From NCBI RefSeq assembly GCF_014066305.1, contig NW_023501051.1, forward strand, positions 1-64,000: DNA of 64,000 bases. Reading direction: 5' to 3'. The stretch is from Letharia columbiana (Eukaryota > Ascomycota > Lecanoromycetes > Lecanorales > Parmeliaceae). Below are positions 23,417 through 33,799 of the stretch, in pieces (within the stretch, counting starts at the first letter, position 1; each line of letters opens with the position of its first letter). Below the pieces are notes generated by a model. The model saw only the letters and a program-made list of their open reading frames with translations. It did no database searches and had not been told where the DNA came from. Made by a program: the position numbers and the translations under genes.

Positions 23417-25599
23417 TTAGGCCTCCAACGATTCGATGCCAGGAAGCCGATATCCAAAATCCATTATCACAGCCCGGCTATCTTGACTGGTAGCAATAAT
23501 GCGCCTGTAGTCTGCTTTGGCGCTCAGTATCCAACTCGATGTCCATTTGGTAAAGTTGACGATCATTTCACCACTCCGCATGTCATAGGCTTTCACGCTG
23601 GTATCGTAGCTGCCACTGACGACCCTACCACTGGCGCTGTCGAGATGCAAAGACCGAACCAAGCCCTCGTGACCCTTCATTTCGCGAACCAGCTCGCCAG
23701 TGCTTGTGTCGAATTGGTAAATGACCTGATCGTTTCCACCAGCTAGGATGGTTCGAGAATCGGGACTGAACTCCACGCAAGCCATACCTCTGTCTTTGCT
23801 GGGAAACTCCTTGATACAGAGACCGGACGTTAGGTTCCACAGCTTTGCGATGCCATCACCGCTTGCAGATACTACAAGGTTGCCTCTCAATTGCACTGCG
23901 TTCACTGGCCCCCGATGCCCACTCAATTTCTTCATAAGTTCACCAGTGCTGCGATCCCACAAACAGACAGTCGCATCTTTCGAGCATGATACGATGTGCT
24001 TTTCGTCAAAGCAAACATCGAGAACGCCGGCTGTATGCTCTCTGAGCCGTCGCATGGGCCGATAACCGGCTTTGATGTCCCAAATGATCAAGGTGCAGTC
24101 GGATGATCCGGTGATCATGATTTTATCATCGTATTGCAAGCACAGGATTGATCCGTTGTGGTACATGAAGAGCCAAGGAGCGGTGCGCTCAGGTTCAACA
24201 ATGGATTGAGACGAGAAGACCTTCGCGAACGGTCTTTGGCCTCGATCTGCCACATCTGCTGGGAGTGGAGGTACTGCGGATCCAGCACCTCTGCTAGGCA
24301 CTCCTAGTACCTTGATGCACTCATAGGTACGAGCATCCCAGATCCGAATTGTCCTGTCCCTGGAACCTGTAAGAATCTTATCCTCGTCGAATTGGACGCA
24401 GTAGACACTGTCAGTATGGCCTTCGAGATAGATAGCAGCCGCGTATCCGTCGTTCCAGCGCTGCTGTAGTGCCTTTCGAGCTCGCCACATGCTTTTCCAC
24501 TCTTGGCAAGAAAACACTTTGCCAAGGCCTGGGCCTCGGCCATTACCTGCCATAGTCGTATTCCTTTGGGATATGTCCTGGAATTCTGAATGAAAAACAT
24601 CCTTCCAAACATGGCGAGAGCTAGCTGACTGGTGCCAATCGTGCGAGACCAGCTCTGCATTTAGTAACGAGCTAGCATCCAAATAAGAAAGTATATGTCC
24701 AACGAGTTCCTGTGGAAGAGCAGATAGAGGATCTGCCCAGATGTTAGCGAAGTAGGGTTGTGATGGCCTCGGGTCTCCATACCTTGACGAACGACCGGAA
24801 TATCAAAGTCGAATTCGGCCATTGTCTCTCCGCCATCCCGAACCTCGATTCCCACTCCACTCTCTGAGTCTCTTGTAAGGTGCGGTTCTGCCAGTGTGAT
24901 GTTTCGCATGGAGTCCAGGATCTCATTCTGCGCGGCTGCTGCTGCTCGTGCCGCTGCTCCGCTGGCGAGGTTTAACGACGGTTTCGATGGTTCCAGTTCG
25001 ATAGCACAGCCTGGCATTGCTGGCAAAGCAGTGAAGTCACCGTCCTCGAAAACCAACGATCCATCATATGGAGGCGGTGATGTCATTGACGAAGATGGTG
25101 TAGAAGGGCGATGCTTCAGGCTCGTACTCATGCAGCGTCGAAGCCAGCCTGACGTTTTGGACTGAGCAAGCGCTTCTTTCTCCACGATATAATTGGGGCC
25201 TGGTCTCGAGAAATTGTGTATGTTATGGCTTGGCTCTCCATACGCCGTTTTGCCGAAAGAGAGGAAGCTCTTCGTGCGCTGCGATGGAGTCCTCTTGGGC
25301 TGTGATCGTAATTCGTCGTTGGCATCGCCAACCCCGGAAAAGCTTTTGCGCGGTTTCCCATGCGACGCCGTTGAGGACCTCAATGTATCTTCTGACAGCT
25401 CTAGTCTGTGTCCGCTGTGTTCTCCGTATGTCAAAGGTGTAGAAGGTGTTGGTAGAAGCGCTGAAGGCGTGCCGGGGGGCGGTTTTGATGGTGCGAGGAA
25501 TCCCTCGTATTCCAAGAAGAGCTCGTGGGCGCCCGCTGTAGGCTTCTCTTTTCTTGGTTTCTTGTCTGAAGAAGTCGCTCCTCTTCTTCTGGAGAACAT
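23417..25599 (-). CDS. F-box/WD40-repeat protein (SCF substrate adaptor)
   Basis: Predicted substrate receptor of an SCF (Skp1-cullin-F-box) ubiquitin ligase. Proposed exons are 25599-24783 and 24732-23417, joined by a 50-bp intron with CTAAC branch and GCAG acceptor, giving 710 aa. Residues 1-272 are a basic, Ser/Pro-rich disordered N-terminus. The F-box (DPLSALPQELVGHILSYLD, about 273-315) begins at the exon junction. A seven-bladed-type WD40 propeller runs from about 370 (LEGHTDSVYCVQFDEDKIL) with repeated GH...WD spacing (TIRIWD, TLIIWD, TVCLWD, IAKLWN) to about 690. A proline/Ala-rich insertion lies between the first two blades. It resembles Cdc4/Fbw7- and Pof1-type proteins, but I cannot assign the exact orthologue or substrate. 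Confidence 0.88.
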
Positions 25600-26521
25600 T
25601 TTCCTGGCCTTGACTGATCTGTTCTGCTGCTAACCGAACCCTTTGTTTACGCCCCCGTAATCATGTTTCAATAACTGCGACGATGGTCAGACAATCTTCG
25701 CAATTGCATTGCTGGCTCTGGTAGCCGATGTATGCGTCCGGACTTACTCTGTATCAATACGGATGTTGCTCTGAGTCTGACTTTGGGCGCTATGTGTAAG
25801 ACTGTAGCGAACGACTCCGGAAGTCCAGGGCAATTAAAATAGCCAATGTTCCAGCGAAAAGATAGAGTATCGCTCGGCGATTGAGAATTTATATACCGAA
25901 CTGCGACTTTGTTGAGAGGGTAACATGGTCGTTAATCATTATGCAAGATCGAGAGGGACGCTCAAGCGCAGGGCTGCGGCGCATTGTATTATTGTCTAGG
26001 TACTATCTATTGGTGTAGACCGTAGAGTACGGGAAATTTTGATCGACGGCTAGATCCGTGGCCAAGATTTCATGCATGACCGAGGACCTGCGCCTCCACA
26101 TCATCATCATCTTCTGCAGAGTGCAGACTGCAAATGCGCAAGTTAGATTACCTTTTATTATTGTTACAGTGACACCGAGGAAGACCAATGTCCACTGTTG
26201 ACTATATCTTCCAAGATACACTATGACCGCCCCTAGACCCCAAGTAGCCAGAGTCTACAAATGACTCTTACCCTTTTACAGTGTATTACCTTACGCGACT
26301 AGCTTTATACATGCCGCTTCACCTTTCAAAGGTGATTATGATGGTGAGTGTAGTGACTCAGGGTGAGCACAGCTCACCCTTAAGCGCTGGAGTGCATTTA
26401 AAAAAATCACTCATGGTAGGACATATGTTCATCTTTAAAGCTCCTCAACTGAGATTTCTACGACTTACGAACCTCAACTGACTAATAAATTGTACAAGCC
26501 ATCATCCCAAGCTCTCCGAGA
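25600..26521. other. Intergenic region left of the recombinase relic
   Basis: About 920 bp between the F-box gene (minus) and the DUF3435 relic (plus). It probably contains the F-box promoter. It also includes a perfect 9-bp hairpin at 26360-26380 (listed separately). If the relic belonged to a mobile element, its left boundary would be expected here; I saw no clear target-site duplication. Confidence 0.5.
26360..26380. repeat. Perfect short inverted repeat
   Basis: AGGGTGAGC at 26360-26368 pairs exactly with GCTCACCCT at 26372-26380 across a 3-base loop, about 140 bp upstream of the recombinase relic. It could be an element-end subrepeat or a transcription-factor palindrome; short perfect hairpins also arise by chance. 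Confidence 0.6.
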
Positions 26522-29500
26522 ATGTCAAGCTCGTTCAAAAAGAAAGAGTATCCGACTAATTACAAGGAGTCATCTGATTCTGACACGGATTCTGGGGATG
26601 ATTTGGTCTTCCAGTCCAAAGGGCCGGCCATAAATTATCAACCCAAACAGGAGCGGGTCTTGAAAATATGGAAAGAGTAAATAATACCCGAATCTACCCA
26701 AATTTGTCCGCTGCTTCAACAACCGTATTGATAATGAATAGCTTCATGGGCATACGGGGGGTATCTGAAGAGGAAAGCCTTCGACGTTACCGGCACCTTC
26801 CCACAAAGCGAGCATTGGGCGAGTCCATAGACTTATGGTCGAACGGAAGCGAAAGAGTACGATTACACAATCGGTACATACTATCAAAGGTTACTACAGA
26901 TCGCTCGTTCCGGCATACGAGAAAATTACACGTACACACTTCGATAAAGAACGAAGACAAAATCCACTCAAGGTATGTGCATTAAGCCGTGTGTGGCAGG
27001 GCCAGGCCGTCGACTAACAATACCGAATTCCGTATAGCACATCGTCCAAGAACTCCCTCGAAAGTTTGGATCGTCAACAGGCAAGAAGAGAAAATACGAC
27101 CTGACAGTCACCGACCTAGACATTCCGACTCGAACTCTCTGGCGTAATAATGAGTACCATGTGAAGCATGACCGGATGCGAGCTCAACTCACATGGTTTC
27201 TCTTGCTGCACGCGTACACCGGTGCTCGGGCTAGCACTTTCATCGAAGGATACTTCCACAAGGGCACTGGGAAGTCTTTAACAAACAAGGTCAGTGATAC
27301 GGGATAGCTTACTGATCTACGGCTGACAGTGCGAATAGGACGTCCGATTGCACGTCTATTGGCGAGCGAACGGAACTCCTGGATGGATGCTTGAGCTCAC
27401 TGAGCGGTATACCAAAGCGAAACCCGATCCTATGGAGAACAGGTTAGTGAAAGCTGCGTTATTTGAGCTTCGCTGTTACCAATGCACGTAGTATGCGTGT
27501 AATTATGAAGGACAAAGAGGGCTTCCTTCGTGATCCGGTCTTCTTTTTCCTAGCTCTCGCTTTCGTAGACGAGGCTCTTCTGGGTATCGACTCTGTGGAC
27601 CAATTCTGGATGATTCGACCTTCAGGCAACAGAAAGCAATTCGATTTCCAATGGAATCCCACGGTCCTGGATACCCCTGTCTTTCAATTGACAGATTCTA
27701 CAGGGGGAATTTCACAAGCGTGGAATGACACCTCAATGTATTATTTACTTAGGGGGTTGATCCGGATCGCCAGATATGAAGCGAAATCTATTACCGTTCA
27801 TAGCATCCGTCGTGGCTTTGCCAGCTGCATAGACAGCAGGGTGTGATCCTTTGCAAATCTGATCTTCTTCTCTTTACTTTACTGATAAATCAATAAAAGA
27901 ACATATCACTATTGCGGAGCATACGCAAGCGCTCAGTTACTTGGCAGATGATAGGTTCGGGCAAGATTACATCTCAACAATATCCGCTATCGACGGTCAG
28001 GCTATGTTCTTGGGGGATATTCCTGACGTAGAGCAGATCAATTGTCCGAGTAGTGCTCGTCGTTACCGAAATGTCAATCTGCCTCAAAACCTACCGGCCA
28101 AAGAGGCCGCTGCTTATGAGCAAAGTCAAAAAATGAGGAGCGTTCGTAACAGGCTAGAAAGCCGCTTGCCAGGAGACCAGAAAGAATATCAGAAGACTAT
28201 AAAAGAGCGAAAGATTCTGAGGAGGCAAGCTCTCAAAAATTACCAGAATCAGTGGCTTCGAGATGAGTATCAGTGAACAGTATCAACCGGAGGATTGGAC
28301 TGTGCAAAACAGATCAGCGCCCAGAAGAATTTCGATTTCCTACAGCGCTTTATGCCCGAACGCGTTCGCTTAGCTGGAATGATAGGAATATTGATTCCGT
28401 CCTTTGATGAGAGAAGAAAACATGCTCTCCAGGACCTAATCGCTATCTGCAGTCAACCCGATTAGCAGGTCTTATATCGTCCGAACGAAACAACAGTGGA
28501 AGGACAGTGTCCAGTCTTGGATTGCAGAAAGCAAATCTTAACGTATGTTCTCGCGTCATATCCTTTGTAAGAGGCTATATCTAAAGCTGATTCTACTAAA
28601 AGTATGCCCCCCATCGGACGAAGCTCTCACATCCACTCATGCAGGACGCGGGAGGTGTCAGGATTGGCCCAGTTCTGTTACCGATGCTCGGAGTGGTTCC
28701 AGAGTTCCGATGATTGGCAGCAACACTGTGCATGGCGTCTCTCCAACCTTGATATAAGATGTGAGACATAAAAATATCGCTACATGCTTGTGCTACCAGG
28801 CTTTTGTCCGTTTTGCATCGGATTCAGCCAACTCTCACCCGCGGCAAGACTTCATCAGTTTGTGTGGCCTACGAAATTATAGAAGCATGTTAGCAAACAT
28901 CTACAAACGACTTTATGGCCAATACCTTGTCCATATTCGCTTTGCAGACTCGAGATCGGAGACAAGGAGAGCTTCGATCACCACATGGTTGACACGCATG
29001 ACAAGTACTCTTTACCGCCGTAACAGTTGAAGCGGAAGCACGAAGAAGGAGATACAGATGACAAGAAGAAGAAGATCAAGCCAGATGTTGGCGAAAAGAA
29101 ACCCTATCGCCCAAGGCGAACAGTCGGTCCCCGCGACGTTCCCTGCCCTTCAAATGTTTTCCGGATCTATGACATTGGTATGAATTTAGATGCTGCTTTC
29201 GCCAACGCCATGAATGCCTTCAATGTTGAGTCAGAAGCATCTCCACTCCCAGCAATAGCTTTGGAGTCAACTATCGAAGGGATCTTAGAGACCGAAACAC
29301 AGGGACCCTCAGCACCATCATCGAACTTGACCGGACAATCGCAAACGACGACCATCTCTGAATGGGGTGTGGACCTTCCCATGTCTGAACATTCACAGGA
29401 CAATACGTTTGAAGGCACAGGGGGAGTCGATGATTATGACGTCTTTGATGATTTTCTTTGCGCCGGGGAGACCGAGGACCATGATTTTTTTGATGGATTT

Positions 29501-29677
29501 CTTTGCACAGGAGAGCCTGAAGGTCCCAACATGTTTGACCAGCCTCTGTTCTATAGAGGGCAGCTCGAGCTGGCTCGTGGTACGGATTCATGGTTTGGCA
29601 ATCTCAACAAATTTCCGGGTGGAGTCTGCGGTGAAGGGTTGACAATCCAAGTAGAGACTTGCAAAGTGAAGGTGTGA
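26522..29677 (+). pseudogene. Disrupted DUF3435-type tyrosine recombinase (Crypton/Starship captain-like)
   Basis: The frame pieces form one protein when read with GT-AG introns at 26973-27037, 27290-27338, 27443-27491 and 28543-28602 (the 65-bp first one with GTATGT and GACTAAC). A tyrosine-recombinase set is visible: Arg in HAYTGARA (27226), HxxR in HSIRRGF (27799-27810) and Tyr in FGQDYIS (27968). A Cys/His-rich zinc-finger-like region (28660-29000) and an acidic tail follow. It is broken by in-frame stops at 28274 (TGA), 28463 (TAG), 28769 (TAA), 28880 (TAG) and 29021 (TAA), an apparent frameshift at about 26840-26870 and a phase mismatch at 27841-27905. All five stops could come from CGA, CAG or CAA by C-to-T change, as RIP would produce. 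DUF3435 proteins include the captain recombinases that mobilise Starship elements; this copy looks dead. Confidence 0.72.
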
Positions 29678-29820
29678 AATTGCTGAAAATAGATCGACAT
29701 TTTCTATGCGCCCGGTGATAATGGGGTAGAGTGGGTGAAGGGGTGAAAACCCAAATATGGACTAGTGCGAGGAGTGAAGGGGTGAAATACTGACAATAGA
29801 TCGACATTTTCTATGTGCCA
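29665..29820 (+). repeat. Pair of about 48-bp direct repeats after the recombinase relic
   Basis: The segment 29665-29713 recurs at 29773-29820 with few differences; both contain AGTGAAGG, GTGAAAT and then ATAGATCGACATTTTCTATG. The period is about 108 bp. The first copy overlaps the last codons of the recombinase relic. It may be subterminal element sequence or a local duplication of its 3' UTR. Confidence 0.75.
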
Positions 29821-31648
29821 GTGCAGGGGCCAAGGTCTGCCTTCTATAAGATCACTGATCTATGAGATGAAAGTGCTCCGTTCAATCCGTCACGCGTTAA
29901 GTATAGAGAAGTCATCTTGCGAAGGACAAATCAGCGTACACATAAATTTCGACTAAAGCCAAGGTGAGTAGGTCATTTTCTGTCATCTGTGGCTGCGACT
30001 AAACCTTTTCACTGAGTAATCGAAGATGTGCCTCGTTTTCATCACAGTGCGGCCAAAGCATTTATCCACCAAGGCGTTCCGAAGGGAAATGCGAGCCTGA
30101 CTGCGTCAGCGACTCAGCTTCTGCGTCGCATCCGCAAATCAAGCTTCCTACGGGTCTCGAGCATCGACAGAGTATCAGCAACCTCGACTTAACAGCCCGG
30201 ATGTCGAGTCAGATGAACCCAGAAGCGATAGAGAGATAGTATCTTGCGATCATGGGTTTGAAATTACGGGTAGTTCAAGCGCTTCTACTTGGTCTCAAAT
30301 TGAGGCTTTGATTACGAGACAGAGTGCATCTGATAGCTCTCAAGACAACATGGGCCCACCACCACTTGTGTCAGTGTATGAGAGTTGGCTGTCCTCGAAG
30401 CAGGCACGCTTGTCTGAGCGCTCTGACTCAAAGCTGCTTGCAAGGGACAAACTCTCAGATAAGTCAAACATGTATTATACAACTGTTGAGCAGCCGATAC
30501 TTCGAAAGCCCCCATTACAGTGAGCAAAGCATAAATAAAACAATAACAGACGTCAGACGAATTAATGATCCATTGGTATGGCAGTCTAGTGCGTTACGAT
30601 TTCTCATGTGCCTTTCTCCTGCCCCCTTAATAAATGTATCTGTCTTATCACCTTTTTGGGTTGGGTGCCCAAAAGAGAAGTACGGGCATGTAGAAAGCAT
30701 CAAGGCATTTGGAGCGCGTCGGATTATAACACAGGAGTAGGCTCCGGAGTAGACCTCAGGGCATTTGAGCGCGTGCGATCATAACAGGAGTAGGCTCACA
30801 ACAAGGAGTAGGCTCAAAGCAGGAGTAGGCTCATGAAGCACGTAAGGTCAGAAGAAGAGTAGGGGCATGTTATGAGTAGGCTCATAGAGTGCGTGGGATG
30901 ATGAGAAGAAGTGGGGGTATGTTAAGAGTAGGCTCCTAGAAAGCATCAGACACATCAGGAGTGTGAGAGTATACTAGGAGTAGACTTGTAGAATGATTGA
31001 AGCCTAGAAAAGGAGCTTTGGTGACCTTCACCTCCGCCACCACTCCGCTCTTTGAGCTCGGCAATGGTTGAATAATGAAGGTTAACGCGCGCACGTACAC
31101 CTTAAAAGCTGTCTCTTTGCCATGACATATTAAAATCCTATTCTGATGGGATTTACTATCAGTTTCCCTCCACCATGTCTAGGTACAGGTCCCTTTTGAC
31201 CGTTGGCGCTCCTTCTCCAACACTTCTACCTCCGGGCTGAAGCTTGGTTGCGGCCAAGATCGGTGACTTATAACGAAATTGCAGGAGGTCTTGCTGTCGT
31301 CGTTACTCGTAGGGACCGCCTCTGTGCCAAGGAGACAGCTTTCCTGAGGTAGATACTTTTAATTTGACCATATGCCTTGAAACCGTAGACGAGGTGTATA
31401 TAATAGGCTGTTCAAGACTAAAAACGAACCAAAGATTCTTTTATATACTATCATCTACCACAAGAAGGTTGAGAAAATTGGATAAAAAGAAGCAATAACT
31501 TTAGAGAACTTCTGCCATCCCACTCCAGGTTGACTAAGCAAGTCTCACATTTTGGTCAACACACCTGTGGGTTACACAATAAATCACACTTCGTCGTTCA
31601 GTGTAATTTAGCAAAATCCCAAGTCAGCATTGAAAGAACAGAAAGAGC
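29678..31648. other. Gene-poor region right of the recombinase relic
   Basis: No supported gene. An open stretch at about 30160-30523 (plus; Ser-rich, ending ILRKPPLQ before the stop) reads like coding sequence but matches no family I know and lacks a convincing start. A short tandem array lies at 30704-30990. The rest shows nothing recognisable. Confidence 0.45.
30704..30990 (+). repeat. Degenerate tandem array with GAGTAGGCTC core
   Basis: The 10-mer GAGTAGGCTC occurs exactly at 30735, 30788, 30806, 30823, 30874 and 30926, with variants at 30747, 30857 and 30979. The larger unit is clearest in two copies, 30704-30744 and 30760-30797, each running GGCATTT...AGCGCGT...ATAAC...GAGTAGGCTC. Spacing is irregular (17-56 bp). 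It lies between the DUF3435 relic and the tRNA gene. Confidence 0.8.
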
Positions 31649-31653
31649 AAAAA
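31649..31653 (-). terminator. Pol III terminator of tRNA-Thr
   Basis: A run of five T residues on the minus strand starts three bases after the tRNA 3' end, the usual RNA polymerase III stop signal. Confidence 0.7.
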
Positions 31654-31655
31654 CA

Positions 31656-31779
31656 TGCGCCCACTAGGAATCGAACCTAGAATCTCTAAGAATGGATTAG
31701 TCATTAGAATTTTTCTCTTGATTTGCAATTGACTTACCGTGATTACTAGTCACGCGCCTTACCATTTGGCCATGAGCGC
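31656..31779 (-). tRNA. tRNA-Thr(AGT) with a non-canonical intron
   Basis: The 5' part (31779-31738, 42 nt) gives the acceptor strand GCGCTCA, D-arm GCC...GGC and a complete anticodon arm CGTGA-CTAGTAA-TCACG with anticodon AGT (Thr). The 3' part (31685-31656, 30 nt) gives variable loop AGATT, T-arm CTAGG-TTCGATT-CCTAG, acceptor strand TGGGCGC and discriminator A. Acceptor pairing is complete (one G-T wobble). The A box (TGGCCAAATGG) and B box (GGTTCGATTCC) fit the Pol III consensus. The halves are separated by 52 bp (31737-31686). A normal eukaryotic tRNA intron would sit after position 37 inside the anticodon loop; that is impossible here because the 3' side lacks bases able to pair with CGTGA. 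The 72-nt product without the insert is canonical. CCA is not encoded. Confidence 0.85.
31686..31737 (-). other. 52-bp spliceosomal-looking intron within tRNA-Thr
   Basis: The insert starts GTAAGT, has GACTAAT with its branch-point A about 11 bases from the end, and finishes TTAG. These are the same signals, and a similar length, as the mRNA introns of neighbouring genes. It lies exactly between the last base of the anticodon stem and the first base of the variable loop, so its removal restores a normal tRNA. Whether it is removed by the spliceosome, by another route or not at all cannot be told from sequence. Confidence 0.7.
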
Positions 31780-32820
31780 ATGTAAATTTTTGACTTATTT
31801 TACTATCTATAATAATTTTTAGCACGGAATTAGCGAATTTCTACAAGCCCTAAATGTGCTAGTACTACTTCTATTCTCTTCCTTAACCTTATAATCAAGC
31901 GAGAATGGGTTTCGAAGCCGCCAGCTTGCCTTTTCTTCGCATTGGTGGTATTTTGCCTATTTGTTCAATGAAAATTGTATGAAACGTCATTTCATACACC
32001 CTCTCTTAGTCCACTACTCACTATAGGCATGGTAGTTCGCTATGGGTCATTGTTATTGGGGCCAGCGACGTTAATAGGCTTTGGCATTGCGCAAGAGCTC
32101 AGCTTCTCGCGGTTATAACATCATATTGTACGGCTGCAATCCTTCAAGGCTGTTAAAGTGCCAAGCACAGCTTGAGAAGGCGTTTCCCTGTCGAAAAGGA
32201 TCAAAACTTCACCCGGCGTAAACTTCACCGCGGACGTGACCTAGGTATCTAATGCAGTAATTACCAAGTTCGCTGAAAGCTTTGAGGAATAAGAGCTTCT
32301 CCGAACACTGAAAATTTGTAAATATCGCCAAGGCCGATAACTACTTAATTGACTTAAGACCCTTATCTTGCTAAGTGTCTAAAGCGCTACCCAGCTGAAT
32401 GGTCATCTTCACTCACCGACTCTCCCCAGAATGTCCCTGCAATCAAGTTCCCAGTGCTCCCGAAGTTCGTATCCACAGCCCCTATAAACAATTTCAATGA
32501 ATTTGAAAATCTCAATAGCCATACACCAATTCGATAATTGACGACTTTTCCGACGAGCTTTCTAACAATCGACTTGACATGTAAGCGCTATCACGGCAGT
32601 TGATTTTGGTGGCGACTGTCCAGAGGATGATTTCTGTTCTGGCAATAAGGAAGCTTCATACTCGCTGGTTACTTGAGACAACTTGATCTCGGGCTTCAAA
32701 GGAGCAGTAGCTCGTGCTGTTGTCAACGCCATGACGAGTATCTTGACAGGATAATATGGCGTTGGTCGTAGTCAAACGATCCGTATAGCCATCTCAGTCC
32801 TCTCGATTTCCTATCATAAG
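31780..32820. other. Intergenic region with decayed coding fragments
   Basis: Apart from the SDR fragment at 32043-32218, no intact gene is seen. Stops in all frames and loss of recognisable motifs after about 32220 suggest decayed sequence. Confidence 0.45.
32043..32218 (+). pseudogene. Short-chain dehydrogenase/reductase (SDR) fragment
   Basis: Three consecutive pieces in three different frames together resemble the N-terminal Rossmann region of an SDR: WVIVIGASD (from 32043), GFGIAQEL (from 32077) and SASRGYNIILYG followed by PSRLLKCQAQLEKAF (from 32096). In SDRs the glycine-rich motif TGASDGIG-x-G is followed by a strand and helix in this order, so two frameshifts within about 55 bp have broken the gene. 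No catalytic YxxxK region was found downstream. Closest in feel to fungal 3-ketoacyl-CoA reductase-like SDRs, but this is inference from a short stretch. Confidence 0.5.
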
Positions 32821-33554
32821 TCAGGTGTACATGTCTATAGGGCTCCCTCGGCCGGGGGCTGCGCCTAGAAACCTATTCGATCTCTTCTCTATCTCTTCAA
32901 GCCGGTAGCCATCAAGTTGATCTACGAGCGTGTTCATGCGCTTGACTTCCTGTCCTCCCTTGTAATCTAGCCAAAAGGACTCTACACCTTTCGACGTCAG
33001 GGCTGTCATATTGACTCCTAGCCGTGCCCCAGCGGAGTCATTCGAGGCCGCAGCTGCATATTTTTCAGGGTGCGGACCTTTTGGTTCTAGAAAGCCTTGG
33101 AGAACGACCTTGTTGTCGAGGATCCGGGCGTAGATTACTGCTGGGACTCGGGAGACAAATTGCATGCAGAAGACACGTCCACCTGACCTCTTCGTAGAGT
33201 GATCTTTAAGCTTGCATTGATAGCCTTGAAGAAACTTTTGCCGACAGTTGTCTGTCCGGCTTCTATTAGCCAGGATCTGAAATTGCCCGAGAACAAGACG
33301 GTGATGCTCCCGATGTTTGGCGGCTGATGAAACACGCAGAGCATTAAACCTTGATAAGGTACCAAGGTTGGTGTAGAAAGTCCTGGATCTGTCAAGACGC
33401 TTAGGCAAATCGGATACCGCCCCACCCGAAGATTCGGATAAGTTGCCGGGACAATGCGCTTAGATTGACAGTGGGACTGGGTCACAATCACATCTGAGCA
33501 TAGCTCGGGGCTCAGCTTGAGGCTATCGAGCCTAATAGAGCCCTTAAAAACCAT
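32821..33554 (-). CDS. Hypothetical protein, uncertain
   Basis: Two long minus-strand frames (33554-33188 and 33138-32821) can be joined by a 49-bp GT-AG segment (33187-33139, GTCAGG...GCAG) to give about 228 aa. I recognise no domain. The second half (ending PGRGSPIDMYT) looks protein-like, with a charged helical stretch. The intron lacks a clear branch point, and the gene sits in a region with decayed sequences, so it may itself be a relic or spurious. Confidence 0.3.
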
Positions 33555-33799
33555 TTCCCAGGGTTACCCTTATGGCTTTCAACTATAGGGCTGTCTTCCG
33601 AGAATAGGGTTAGGGCTTCTGATAGCGTGTCTTGGCATGTTCAGGCCCTTTAGCAAACGCGCCATTTAGCACTGATTGTTAGCCGTCTTGGATAATTCAT
33701 ACTCCTAAAACTACCACCAAAGGACAAACAACGCCTACATAGCCAATCCTGATATCGTAAATATTCCGTGGCTCACATTTTCAACAACCACTTGCCTCG

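Noticed and set aside
31656..31779. Ordinary tRNA intron at position 37/38
   Set aside because: The 5' part already contains the full anticodon stem-loop (CGTGA...TCACG); the bases before the variable loop on the 3' side cannot pair with CGTGA, so an intron inside the anticodon loop would leave an unpaired arm.
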